Assembly: GCA_002505765.1 (NCBI GenBank)
Contig: DAVZ01000071.1
Coordinates: forward strand, 13,505 to 77,504
Length of the DNA: 64,000 nucleotides
Source: Methanobacterium sp. UBA176
GTDB taxonomy: Archaea; Methanobacteriota; Methanobacteria; Methanobacteriales; Methanobacteriaceae
Direction: 5' to 3'
The position numbers were made by a program, and so were the translations under genes. The notes under the pieces are model-generated. The model was given only the letters and a program-made list of their open reading frames with translations. It had not been told where the DNA came from and did not search any database. Positions 20,404-29,528 of the stretch are shown here, piece by piece. The stretch's first letter is position 1. Each line of letters opens with the position of its first letter.

Positions 20404-21306
20404 CTATTTTCTTTCTATTTTTATTCTGATTGGTGATTTAATGTCTCTTTTTCTGATTTGCCAGACCAGAACAGCTAGAATAATTAAGAATATCAGCCAT
20501 ATGGGGATTACTATGAGTGTGTCATTTGTTTTGATTGTTTTTGTCTGCTGGAATCTCCCGTAGTTTATGGTGGTTTTTGCACTGTATATGCCTACATCAG
20601 AAAAACCAGGCTCCCATGTCTCCAAAAGAGTGTAATTATCTTCTGGATATACAACACCTTGAATCGGGATTTTATGGTTAAAAAGACCATTAATTTCTAT
20701 ATTTCCTGTCATATTGGCAGAAACTGTTCCGTTGTTCCTTAATTCATAAACAAAGTTTCCTGGCATGAAACTGATGAGTATAACCGGTGCTTTATGTTTT
20801 AATAACTGTAATGATTCTATTATGGGACCGGGAAGACCCACAACAATTTTAATAACCAGCTCTACTCCCTGTTTTATTTTTACTCCAGTATTGTTTTGAG
20901 GAGTAGTCGGGACGCCTCTAATTATTATTCCACCTAAAGCATCGAGGTAGTTTATCTTCTCGGGGGCTGTGACTTTGAAATGGATTGTTTTTGATTCACC
21001 AGGGCTCATTTTAAATGTTGTTTCATTATTTAAGATGGTTATCCAGGTTGCAATTCCTTTATCTGAATACACCATAAATGAACTGTCTTTAAGCAGTCTT
21101 TTCTTTTCCAGTACAACGTCCAGATCTTCATTTCCTATGTTTCGCACCGAAATTTGTCCAGTGACAGTTTCTGATGAACTGAGGTTATATTTGAATTCGG
21201 GAGGAGATGCCCACAGTCCTGCACCAGAAATTGGAGAAATTGAATTAAAAAGTATCAGTGAAATTAATATAAATGGCAGTATTTTATTTGTTTTTAGCGA
21301 AATCAT
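20404..21306 (-). CDS. Membrane-anchored surface protein resembling bacterial WxL-interacting proteins (DUF916/DUF3324-like)
   Basis: 300 aa from the ATG of MISLKTNK (upstream GGAT); an in-frame TTG three codons earlier is less likely. Architecture: signal peptide (about 1-28), a first Ig-like domain with VRNIGNEDLDV and the pattern SPGESKTIHFKV followed by DALGGII, a second Ig-like domain (about 160-250), one membrane helix (WLIFLIILAVLVWQI) and a basic cytosolic tail. The order, spacing and LGGI motif resemble the two-domain membrane proteins that accompany WxL surface proteins in Gram-positive bacteria. The next two upstream genes encode small secreted beta proteins, as in that system. Homology is inferred, not searched. 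Confidence 0.65.
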   Translation of the reverse strand: MISLKTNKILPFILISLILFNSISPISGAGLWASPPEFKYNLSSSETVTGQISVRNIGNEDLDVVLEKKRLLKDSSFMVYSDKGIATWITILNNETTFKMSPGESKTIHFKVTAPEKINYLDALGGIIIRGVPTTPQNNTGVKIKQGVELVIKIVVGLPGPIIESLQLLKHKAPVILISFMPGNFVYELRNNGTVSANMTGNIEINGLFNHKIPIQGVVYPEDNYTLLETWEPGFSDVGIYSAKTTINYGRFQQTKTIKTNDTLIVIPIWLIFLIILAVLVWQIRKRDIKSPIRIKIERK

Positions 21307-21429
21307 AGTAATCAATCCTTAATCTAATGAATAAAAATGATTGCATCTTTTGAATATTTAAACATTTTTATGTTAAAATGCCTCTGGAAGTATCCAAAAA
21401 AAAGAATGAGAAAAAATAAAAAATTTAAT

Positions 21430-21954
21430 TCAGTGTTTCACTGCAGAATAAATCATTCCTATAGAATAAGCACCATCTTCAGTGTATGCTGGGATAGTTA
21501 GCTGCTGTCCAGCACTTGTCCAGTTGTTTGGTGCACCTGATCCCTGGCTTGCTTTGTTCATGTTGCTGTATATCAAGACATTTGTCCCTGATTGAACCTG
21601 GTTAAATGCTCCAGTATTGTTGTTTTTTATGAAATAGTTACCGCTTATTGCTATTACATCTGTTGCTAAAAGACTCTGGAATGAGGTCTGGTTTGCTCTT
21701 GCAGATAAATCTATTTTAACGTTACCTGTGTTTGCTACCCAGTAATTAAGTGTACCTGTGGTACCTGCTGAAACAGTTCCAAAGTCGACTGGGGTCTGAA
21801 CAGCTATGGAAATAGCCTGGGGCACGTTAACTGTTACCACCTGGTTTACAGGGTTTGCAGTTGCCGGGCTGTCTCCTGCAGCTAAAAATAATGCAAAGCA
21901 TAACACAGTTAAAATAGGTATAATCCCTAATAATTTACTATTTTTACTATTCAT
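21430..21954 (-). CDS. Small secreted beta-sandwich protein
   Basis: 174 aa. Signal peptide with hydrophobic core (IIPILTVLCFALFLAAG, cleavage near SPATA). The mature part is Ser/Thr/Asn-rich with a beta-sandwich character: VDFGTVSAGTTGTLNYWVANTG near the front and PAYTEDGAYSIGMIYSAV at the end. The ending resembles the G-x-Y-x-x-x-I-x-Y strand of bacterial WxL domains and of the neighbouring secreted protein at 22389. No membrane anchor, so it is released or held by partner proteins such as the one encoded 123 nt downstream. GGGAGAG upstream of the ATG sets the start. Confidence 0.75.
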   Translation of the reverse strand: MNSKNSKLLGIIPILTVLCFALFLAAGDSPATANPVNQVVTVNVPQAISIAVQTPVDFGTVSAGTTGTLNYWVANTGNVKIDLSARANQTSFQSLLATDVIAISGNYFIKNNNTGAFNQVQSGTNVLIYSNMNKASQGSGAPNNWTSAGQQLTIPAYTEDGAYSIGMIYSAVKH

Positions 21955-21999
21955 TTATATTTCTCTCCCTAATTATCTTTAATTATAATTTATAAGTTC

Positions 22000-22022
22000 A
22001 TCACATTGATTGTTAATGTGAT
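22000..22022. promoter_or_regulatory. 8-bp palindrome upstream of secreted-protein gene
   Basis: Arms ATCACATT (22000-22007) and AATGTGAT (22015-22022) with a 7-nt spacer, placed immediately upstream of a TATA-like CTTATAAATT (about 21987-21996 read on the minus strand) for the gene starting at 21954. Good geometry for a regulator acting next to TBP/TFB. Uses the same TGTGA/TCACA elements as other palindromes in the window, but in the opposite orientation. Confidence 0.5.
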
Positions 22023-22388
22023 AACATGATATTGTGATTTTACATATGTTATATATATATTTTTTGCTAGTTTGACGTGAATAAGTGATTACAAAACTAT
22101 TATTAGTATAAAAAATAATATTAATTTTATTTTTATTGATCAATTGCTTAAATAATTATCTTTTTATTATTATTCATTTATTCGATTTATAAGAAATAAT
22201 TAGACCAATATTAATTATTTAAATAACAAATAATAACTTTATATAATGTTAAGATTAATTTACTGTTATTTATTATTGATTTTAAGTATAATATATTGAT
22301 TCTCCACAGGGAATTAAATTAAAATGGTAAAAATTCATTTAAGATATATAATTGTTAATCTTACATGGTTTAGAATTAAATAGGGCCA

Positions 22389-22958
22389 CTATGTAGCGGT
22401 ATAAATTATTGTTGTGCTGTATACTCCGGGATCTGTATAGGGCGGTACTCTAAAATAATAATTCATGGTATATGTATTATCTATTGACCAGATCATATAA
22501 TAACGATGTATTGAAAAGTTTGTAGTTGTGATTGCTCTTTTAGTAGCGTATCCTGGACATTCAAATTGAAAGTTACTATAGGGGATTGTTTGTGAAGCAT
22601 TAGCGACGTTTACAAAATTTCCTGAAGTCCTGACATAAAGATCACCACTGCTAAAAAGTCCATATGCCTGCACACGAGCGGTTGTCGCCCCGGTGAAAGC
22701 ACGCTCTAAGCCGTCTGCAGCAATAGTTCCAAGATTATAGCTTGTGGGATTTACAGTGAGAGTTACTCCCCATGACATAGGTTGTATAGGTGCATCTAAT
22801 TCTGTTGAGTTTCCCAGATCTTTGGAAAGGGAATTATTACTGTAATTAGTTTGATTTATAATAGAATCATCTGCAGAAACAGTGAATATACTGACAATAA
22901 GTGTAGACAGGAATATTAATGATATTACAGTGTTTTTGTTTCCATTCATTTTAACCAT
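22389..22958 (-). CDS. Small secreted beta-sandwich protein
   Basis: 189 aa from the ATG of MVKMNGNKN; a GTG nine codons earlier or the next ATG are alternatives. Signal peptide with core VISLIFLSTLIVSIFTVSA. The mature part has LTVNPTSYNLGTIAADG, like the VDFGTVSAGT of the neighbour, and ends YTDPGVYSTTIIYTAT, matching the neighbour's last strand. No anchor. It belongs to the same surface group as 20404 and 21430, separated by a 434-bp spacer that suggests its own promoter. Function unknown; adhesion or cell-wall decoration is plausible. Confidence 0.72.
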   Translation of the reverse strand: MVKMNGNKNTVISLIFLSTLIVSIFTVSADDSIINQTNYSNNSLSKDLGNSTELDAPIQPMSWGVTLTVNPTSYNLGTIAADGLERAFTGATTARVQAYGLFSSGDLYVRTSGNFVNVANASQTIPYSNFQFECPGYATKRAITTTNFSIHRYYMIWSIDNTYTMNYYFRVPPYTDPGVYSTTIIYTAT

Positions 22959-23422
22959 TCGTTCCAATTTTGTGATTATGGCCACAAATTAATAATAAAT
23001 CCATATTATTATGTGATATTAGAAATATGTATGATATAAAACTTTCTAATACAATTTATAATTAATTTCATTTTTTAACTAAATATATAGCTTATATCCA
23101 AACAATAATGGAAAAACAGGTAAATTCTACTATTCTTCAATCTCTCTTTTAGACATGATGATACCTGTTTAGGGTTGTGAATGAATTATAGTTAATTACT
23201 AAAATGTTTTTTAACTTATTATTTCATGATGTTCAGTTAATCCCTATTTTCCAGGGATCAAATCTATATTAGAGATTAAATTTAAACACTGGTTAAATCA
23301 GTCACTTATTCACTAAAATTGATAAGTTATTTACTATTCCAGGATTAATTAATTTAAAAATTAAAATAAGCTGAAAATTATCTAAAGAATAAAAAAGAGG
23401 GAATTAAATCCCTAAAAATAAA
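22959..23422. other. Intergenic, nothing recognised
   Basis: AT-rich spacer of 464 bp between the end of the 801-aa adhesin gene and the secreted-protein gene at 22389. It must contain the promoter of the latter, but no element stands out. No gene seen. Confidence 0.5.
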
Positions 23423-25828
23423 TTATTTTCTTTTCGGTGCAATGAATCCACCCAACACAGCCAGTATTGCAAGTACAAGCATACTTAATGGTATACCAGA
23501 TTCCTGCATTCCTACAGTGTCTTCTGTTGCTGCATTAACCACTTTCACCGCATTAATGGTTGCAGACTGTACACTTGCTGGTAATGCAGTGTCGTAGGTA
23601 TCTGTGGTTACGCTTGGGTTAATAACGAAGCTACCGGCTTTTAGAACCTTTACATTCACATTGAGCCATGGGTCAAGTACTGGTACTGTTCCAAGGGTCC
23701 AGGTTACGGTTCTTGTTGCAGGATCGTAGACTGCTGCTGGATATCCTGGTTCTGTCTCTAAACTTACAAACTCAAGGCCTTCAGGGATAACATAGGTAAA
23801 TACAACGTTGTCTGCTGCATCAGGTCCTTTGTTTCCTAATTTAAAGGTGATTTTAATGGTTTCACCTACATTAGGGTTCTTTTTGCTTACAGTTGTAAGG
23901 ACGTATATGCTGGATTGTGGGACTTTGAGTTTTCCAGTACCGCTGGCACAGGCGTATTTATCGTCTGCAGCAAATTCGGCTGTAATATCGTAGTTTCCAC
24001 CTACAAGTTCAATTAAGTAGGGGATGGTTGCCACACCGGTTGCGTCTGTAGTAGCACTTCCTGCATGGACTCCGTTTACCTTAAAGAGTATTGTTTTACC
24101 TTCTATGCCGGTATTACTAAGGTTGTCGGTTAAAGTAGCTTTAAGGGTAACTGTTTTTCCTTTATTTCCAGTAATGTCATTAACAACCAGACTGGTTGGT
24201 ATTGCATTTACTGTTAGTGTATTTACGCCATTTGATACTGCATATTTTCCATCTGCTGTAAAAAATGCAGTTATTAATCCAGGATAAGTTCCTACGTCTT
24301 GAACGATGTTGTAAATCCATGAAGCATAACCATTAGAGTCTGTGAGGCTTGAGCCCTGTAATACACCATCCACATAGAATGCTACTGGTTTACCTGCTAT
24401 GGCTATATTATGAGCTGTGTCCCATAATCTGGCAGTTAAAGCAGTGTTATCCCCCTTATAACCTGAAGCAGGATCTAAAGTTAGACTGGTAGGAATTGCG
24501 TTTACTGTAAGTGTGTTTGCACCGTTACTGCTTGCATATTGGGTGTCTGCTGAGAATATGGCTGTTATTAAGTCTGGATAAACTCCAACATCTTCAGCTA
24601 TATTATATGTCCATGTAGCGACACCGTTAGTATCTGTTAAACCTGAACCTTGGAAAACATTATTTATGTAGAAGTCTACGTATTTACCTACTATAGCTCC
24701 GTTATGAGCGGTATCCCATAGGGTTGCGCTTAGAACAGTGTCATCATCTTTGTATCCAGATGCTGAGTCAACAGTTAAACTAGTAGGTATGGCATTAACA
24801 GTTAAATCGTTAGCGCCGTTACTGGGTAAATATATGGTGGTTCCATCAAAACATGCTGTTATGTAGCCGGGGTAACTTCCAACACCTTGTAATATGGTGT
24901 AATCAAAGGTTGCCATTCCATTACTATCTGTGGTTCCAGATCCAACAGGATTACCGTTTATAAAGAAATTGACGCATTGACCTGCAAGACCATTACCTCC
25001 AGATGTTAAAGTAGCGCTCAGGGTGGTTGGATGGTCTTTGTAGCCGCTTGCTGGGTTTACAGTTAAACTGGTTGGAGCAGTTACAGTTAGGGTTTGAACG
25101 TTGCTTGTAGAGCTTTTAAGGTAATCATAATTGCCGAATAAATCTGAATATAATCTGCCATTGTATCTGGCCTGAATGTTTTTGATTCCAGGAGTAGATG
25201 GAGTGTAGGTTATACTTGCCCATCCCATTTGCCAGTCATACCAGTTCGGTCCAGCCTGATACCAGTCTGTAGTATCAGAGCCAACTTCCACATCATCAAC
25301 AAAGAAATGGATTGTTTGGCCGTTGATACCGGGGTTACCCCACACATCATCATTGGTTAAACGGGATCTTAATGTAACTGAGTTTCCCACTCCAGTGGTG
25401 GTTGGAGTAACAGTTAAACTGGTGCTTGTATCATATACGTCTAAATCATCTGTATCTGAAGATGAATGATATGTATCGGTAGCGGTTGATTGTTGAGCGA
25501 AGGTTGCACGAATATCTACATTGGATGTTGCAGTGTAAGGATTGTTACAGGTAGCGATACCATTACTATCAGTGATTCCAGCACCTATTAAAGAACCTCC
25601 AACTTCACTGAAAGTTACAGTTAAGCCTGCAGGTGCGTTATTCCAGGTGGATGTGCCATGTCTTCTAACATTTACATCAGCAGTAAGTGTTATCTGGTCC
25701 CCAGGGTTTGCGGAATTATGGCTCAAAGTTAAACTGGTATCTGAGGAATAGGTTGCAGCTGATGCGCTCCCTGCAATCATTAGAGTAAAAAGAACGGTTA
25801 AAGTGATTATTGCCAATTTTTTTTGCAT
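23423..25828 (-). CDS. Large surface adhesin with Ig-like repeats and C-terminal anchor
   Basis: 801 aa. Signal peptide (IITLTVLFTLMIAGSASAA), then about six bacterial Ig-like repeats of 90-100 residues (each begins near TSLTVxxASGYK and ends near SNGxNxLTVNA). Two of the repeats are also close at the DNA level (about 24240-24780). A DUF11-type domain follows (LTTVSKKNPNVGETI, KNPNVGETIKITFKLGNKGP), and then a C-terminal hydrophobic segment GIPLSMLVLAILAVLGGFI with PKRK as a cytosolic stop or sorting tail. It is exposed on the cell wall, probably for adhesion. The leader upstream is shared with an orphan relic at 10175. Confidence 0.88.
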   Translation of the reverse strand: MQKKLAIITLTVLFTLMIAGSASAATYSSDTSLTLSHNSANPGDQITLTADVNVRRHGTSTWNNAPAGLTVTFSEVGGSLIGAGITDSNGIATCNNPYTATSNVDIRATFAQQSTATDTYHSSSDTDDLDVYDTSTSLTVTPTTTGVGNSVTLRSRLTNDDVWGNPGINGQTIHFFVDDVEVGSDTTDWYQAGPNWYDWQMGWASITYTPSTPGIKNIQARYNGRLYSDLFGNYDYLKSSTSNVQTLTVTAPTSLTVNPASGYKDHPTTLSATLTSGGNGLAGQCVNFFINGNPVGSGTTDSNGMATFDYTILQGVGSYPGYITACFDGTTIYLPSNGANDLTVNAIPTSLTVDSASGYKDDDTVLSATLWDTAHNGAIVGKYVDFYINNVFQGSGLTDTNGVATWTYNIAEDVGVYPDLITAIFSADTQYASSNGANTLTVNAIPTSLTLDPASGYKGDNTALTARLWDTAHNIAIAGKPVAFYVDGVLQGSSLTDSNGYASWIYNIVQDVGTYPGLITAFFTADGKYAVSNGVNTLTVNAIPTSLVVNDITGNKGKTVTLKATLTDNLSNTGIEGKTILFKVNGVHAGSATTDATGVATIPYLIELVGGNYDITAEFAADDKYACASGTGKLKVPQSSIYVLTTVSKKNPNVGETIKITFKLGNKGPDAADNVVFTYVIPEGLEFVSLETEPGYPAAVYDPATRTVTWTLGTVPVLDPWLNVNVKVLKAGSFVINPSVTTDTYDTALPASVQSATINAVKVVNAATEDTVGMQESGIPLSMLVLAILAVLGGFIAPKRK

Positions 25829-25829
25829 A

Positions 25830-25849
25830 TTTTCACCTCCTTTATGCCT
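25830..25849 (-). promoter_or_regulatory. Conserved leader and ribosome binding site AGGCATAAAGGAGGTGAAAA
   Basis: This 20-nt element just before the adhesin ATG contains a full-length GGAGGTGA ribosome binding site. It is identical to 10175-10194 and resembles the region before the 1.5-kb-repeat adhesin at 61474-61492. A strong, shared translation start for surface proteins. Confidence 0.75.
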
Positions 25850-25943
25850 CTTAAATGCTTTTGTTATTACGAATAAGACAATTCATCTTTTCGATGAATA
25901 TAATATAATAAATAAGTTATATAAAAATTTATTGCTGATTTTG

Positions 25944-25957
25944 GTGACTATATTCAC
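25944..25957. promoter_or_regulatory. Near-match palindrome GTGA-CTATAT-TCAC
   Basis: A 4-bp version of the TGTGA-N6-TCACA site. It lies just upstream of a TATA-like element (about 25916-25926) that fits transcription of the adhesin gene starting at 25828. Weaker than the sites near 61.5 kb. Confidence 0.35.
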
Positions 25958-26276
25958 GTTTATTACAAATCAGTGGTATATTAAAATAAATATTACAAAA
26001 TTTTGTCATTTACTTTCTAATTATAGATTTTTTTAAGTTATTTAGTTATTATTTTGAAAATACTGTGTTTTAATTACATTTATTTAATGTAAAATATATA
26101 ATAAAATTTTTATTTTGTATCAAATCTTAATATTTCATGTGAATTTAAATTAAGCGATAATGTTCATTTTGTATCTAAATTAAATCAAAAAATAGAAACT
26201 TAGATAAAATCATTGATAAAGTAATGTGAAAATACTGATCAAATACATGAGTTACTTGAAAAAATAGTATTTTATA

Positions 26277-26585
26277 CTAAATCCTGATCATGTTCATCAA
26301 TGCTGAATCCGCAGACAGCACCGGGATTATCCTCCTTATTTTCTTTAACAGGGCAAATATAAATCCCATTTTCATATTTAACCTTAAAACCTGCAAAAAA
26401 TTTTTAATTTTTTTGGGGTTCGAAAAATCTTCGATTTTTCTAATCCAGGAAATGGAGTTCCAGGCGGATGAATCGACTCTTCTAAAATGAAAGTGGTGTA
26501 CAGTGATATAATTTTTGAGGATTTTGTAAAAATTAGGATCAAAGCCTTCACCAGATTTTACCTGAGATTCCTGCCTATTTAAAAT
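26277..26585 (-). pseudogene. Possible gene remnant without start, interrupted by hairpins
   Basis: The minus strand is open for 102 codons ending at a TAG at 26277, but has no start codon near its beginning. The reading includes [17 protein letters not shown] and a basic C-terminus (LLKKIRRIIPVLSADSALM). Two hairpins at 26395-26440 sit in frame inside it, as in the HEPN gene near 52.8 kb. I recognise no family. It may be chance, but so long an open frame in AT-rich DNA suggests decayed coding sequence. Confidence 0.3.
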
Positions 26586-26857
26586 TTAATAGCATTTTGA
26601 AGCTCACAAACACTTGTGTTTGGAGTCTTCGGACACGGAGTGTCTGTGGCATGGAAATCAAAGATTTCGAATGCACGAAATTCTCAATTTCGTAATAGCA
26701 AAAAATGAATTTTTCGCATGCATCGAAGATTCTATGTATTTTTGAATGCTTCGTTTTTCGTAAGCTTATCAAAAACATCCCCTATCTGACATCTAACTTA
26801 AAAAGATGCATGCATTTAAAAATCGCAGATTTTGATAAAGCAAAAATGTATTTTTGC
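26395..26857. repeat. Cluster of short perfect hairpins with tiny loops
   Basis: At least six small inverted repeats: 26395-26413 (8-bp arms, TTT loop), 26422-26440 (GAAAAATC TTC GATTTTTC), 26654-26668 (6 bp, AAA), 26675-26693 (ACGAAATT CTC AATTTCGT), 26819-26833 (6 bp, GCA) and 26840-26857 (8 bp, 2-nt loop). A further one lies at 27095-27111 (AAAATTC AAA GAATTTT). The design matches the three 9-3-9 hairpins inserted at 52764-52836. Otherwise the 25829-27200 region has no gene apart from the possible remnant above. Confidence 0.65.
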
Positions 26858-27200
26858 ATGCTTTCGTCATATCCATTATGCAGATATTAGAAGCTCCTTT
26901 TTTTTAAAAATAACACTGTTTCTTTTTATCTAAATATTTAATTTTAGCTAAATTCTTTAAATAAAAAAAGTCACAGATTTTCTTTCAGGCAATCAGAACA
27001 ATATTATGAGCAGATAACTTCTATTATAGCTAAGTGCAAAAGTTTTTAGGCTATTAGTTCAATGAAAGTTTGTAAAAAAATTTTTTTGCCCATCAAAATT
27101 CAAAGAATTTTAAAAGCTCTAATAATGGATTTAATCCGCTTATCCAGGATTTCTTAAAACCATAAGTTTAACTATTTATGCACATGACTATAAATAAAGG

Positions 27201-28139
27201 TTATTCTATTTTGTAGTATGTTTTCATCCATTCAACTGTCTTTTTAATTCCTTCTTCTGGCGGGACCTGGGGGTTGTGTTTAAGATCCTTTATTGCTTTG
27301 GTGAAGTCTATTGTTTTTATTTTTGTGGTGAATGCTTCAGCTTCCCTGTAGGTTACCAGGGAATCGTCTGTTCCCACGGCTTCCAGGACCATGTCGCTGT
27401 ATTCTTTGATGTCGTGCTCCCATTCCTGTTTGCTTCCCACGTTGTAGGCTTCTCCAGGTATGAAATTATCCGCTATATTGGCGAATGTGCGTGCGGTGTC
27501 TTCCACGTAGTCAATTATTCTTTTATGTCCCTTGTAGACTGTGTAGGGTTTTTGGTGTAGTGCGTGGTATATGAATATGGGTATGAATCCTTTATATGGG
27601 CTGTAGTGTTCGTGTGGTCCGTAGCAGTTTACCGGGCGCACCCTTACTGTTTCTGTCTGGTGCATGGTGGCTGAGTTCATGCACATCAGTTCCCCCGCCC
27701 ATTTGGTGATTGCATAATCATTCATCTGGTAAGTGTCTTTTATGGGGTTGTTTTCCATCACATCTTCGCCCATTATTCCCTTGTAGTCGCCGTAGACTTC
27801 TGCTGATGAGAAGAAGATCATTCTAAACTTCAACTTCTCTTGAAGGCGGATCATGTGTTTGGTTCCGATAACGTTGGTTTGCCACAGGTTTTCATAGTAT
27901 TCTTCTCCGTTCCAGCGGCCATATTCAGCCGCCAGATGATAAACGTAATCAAAATTATCCAGTTCGAAGACTCTTTCCAGTTGCCTGTAATTTTTAACAT
28001 CAGCGCGGATGTAATCCTCCTTTTCGTTGTGTAAAAGGTCAAGTGCAGTGACCTCATGCCCCCTGTTTTTCAGTTCTTCCATCAGATTTGTCCCTATAAA
28101 ACCTGCTCCGCCAGTTACCAGTATTTTCTGAGTCTCCAT
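27201..28139 (-). CDS. NAD-dependent nucleotide-sugar epimerase/dehydratase
   Basis: 312 aa from the ATG of METQKILVTGG, chosen because AGGTG lies 7 nt upstream; a longer in-frame start has no site. Extended short-chain dehydrogenase: TGGAGFIGTN, VYHLAAEYG, SSAEVYGDY, and the Tyr/Lys pair YAITKWAGEL. The C-terminal part is that of nucleotide-sugar epimerases (VRPVNCYGP, DYVEDTARTF). The exact sugar is not decided. It is divergent from the next epimerase at 28430 and marks the left edge of a surface polysaccharide cluster. Confidence 0.88.
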   Translation of the reverse strand: METQKILVTGGAGFIGTNLMEELKNRGHEVTALDLLHNEKEDYIRADVKNYRQLERVFELDNFDYVYHLAAEYGRWNGEEYYENLWQTNVIGTKHMIRLQEKLKFRMIFFSSAEVYGDYKGIMGEDVMENNPIKDTYQMNDYAITKWAGELMCMNSATMHQTETVRVRPVNCYGPHEHYSPYKGFIPIFIYHALHQKPYTVYKGHKRIIDYVEDTARTFANIADNFIPGEAYNVGSKQEWEHDIKEYSDMVLEAVGTDDSLVTYREAEAFTTKIKTIDFTKAIKDLKHNPQVPPEEGIKKTVEWMKTYYKIE

Positions 28140-28429
28140 AAAAAAACACCTGCAATTTTTAATTTTCAATCTGGTACATAAAATTATTATCTTTAAGCAT
28201 TCTTAATTTGTTAATCTATTAAATCTTTTTGAAATTGAATTTTTAGGTTTTAGTAATAAGTAATTAGCTAAAACTTATGAAAAGTTTTTTATATTATATT
28301 ACATTAATATATAATATGATTTTAGTATGATTTATAACTAATACATTTTATTAGTTTCCATATGATCTCAAAAGGCCGAATGATAGTCTTTAGAAAACAT
28401 AATAAAGTTAATATTATGGTTGTAGTAAA
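28140..28429. promoter_or_regulatory. Divergent promoter region of the polysaccharide cluster
   Basis: 290 bp of AT-rich DNA between divergent epimerase genes. TATA-like stretches occur (for example around 28288-28316), so both promoters must lie here. No clear operator. Confidence 0.4.
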
Positions 28430-29497
28430 ATGGGTTTTTTTAATGGGTATGTGGATAAAGTTGTTCTTGTTACTGGTGGTGCTGGTTGTGTGGGGAGTAA
28501 TCTAACACGTAAATTGGCGGATTTAGGTTCAAAGAAGGTAATAATACTGGATAACCTGTCATCTGCCTATACATGGAATATACCATCTGGGGATAATGTT
28601 GAGTTTATAAATGGGGATATTCTGGATGATAGCGCATTAAAGAGGGTTTTTAAAGAGAAACCTGACTATGTTTTCCATCTGGCTGCTCATTTCGCCAATC
28701 AAAATTCTGTTGATAATCCTGAGAAGGATTTGATGGTTAATGGGATGGGAATTTTAAAGGTGCTTCAGTATGCACAGCTAACAGGACCTGAAAGGTTTGT
28801 GTATTCTTCTTCAGGTTGTGGTGTTTATGGTTTGGATTCTGAGATGCCCTTCAAGGAACATGACATATCATTAAGTCTTCACACACCCTATCAGGTTACT
28901 AAATTACTTGGCGAGCTTTACACCAATTACTTCTATAATCTTTATGGTCTCCCTGTTGTTAATGCTCGTTTTTTCAATGTTTTCGGTCCTGGAGAAGTGC
29001 CAGGGAAATACCGTAACGTGATTCCAAATTTCTTTTACTGGGCAATGACTGGAAATCCCCTGCCCATTACTGGGGATGGTTCAGAGACAAGGGACTGGAC
29101 ATTTGTTGAGGATATTGTTGATGGCTTGCTTGAGATGGGAGTCAGGGAAGAGGCTATTGGTGAGGCTATTAATCTTGGATCAGGAGAGGATCAAAGAGTA
29201 ATTGACATGGCAAACACCGTAAACGAACTCACAGGAAATGAAGAAGGTATTGCTTATGTGGCACGTAGGAATTGGGATGCAAAAACAAAATTATTATCAT
29301 CCATTGAAAAGGCAGAGGCCATCCTTGATTATAAGCCCAAAATGAAGTTTAAAGACGGTTTAGAAAAAACCTATGAATGGTTCAGGGAAAACTGGGATGA
29401 GATCAAAATAAACGCTGAATTTGAGATTACAGGGTCAAAACAGGATGAATTAAATAAGGTGAATTCTGGCGAAAATATTAGCTGTTCAAAGTATTAG
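28430..29497 (+). CDS. NAD-dependent nucleotide-sugar epimerase (UDP-glucose 4-epimerase family)
   Basis: 355 aa. Short-chain dehydrogenase with VTGGAGCVGSNL, VFHLAAHF, SSSGCGVYG and the Tyr/Lys pair TPYQVTKLLGELY. The TRDWTFVEDIVDG and NLGSG segments are typical of GalE-like epimerases and UDP-glucuronate or GlcNAc epimerases. The Cys in GGAGCVG in place of Phe is unusual but outside the catalytic set. About 30 C-terminal residues extend beyond the domain. First gene of a nearly unbroken run of surface polysaccharide genes on the plus strand. Confidence 0.88.
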   Translation: MGFFNGYVDKVVLVTGGAGCVGSNLTRKLADLGSKKVIILDNLSSAYTWNIPSGDNVEFINGDILDDSALKRVFKEKPDYVFHLAAHFANQNSVDNPEKDLMVNGMGILKVLQYAQLTGPERFVYSSSGCGVYGLDSEMPFKEHDISLSLHTPYQVTKLLGELYTNYFYNLYGLPVVNARFFNVFGPGEVPGKYRNVIPNFFYWAMTGNPLPITGDGSETRDWTFVEDIVDGLLEMGVREEAIGEAINLGSGEDQRVIDMANTVNELTGNEEGIAYVARRNWDAKTKLLSSIEKAEAILDYKPKMKFKDGLEKTYEWFRENWDEIKINAEFEITGSKQDELNKVNSGENISCSKY

Positions 29498-29528
29498 CAG
29501 TCTAATTAAAAATCAAGGAGGGGATGGT

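Noticed and set aside
26395..26440. Transcription terminators
   Set aside because: The hairpins lie in clusters, partly inside an open frame, and are not placed after gene ends.
26575..26890. Two overlapping short ORFs on opposite strands
   Set aside because: They are by-products of palindromic hairpin sequence and have no start signals.
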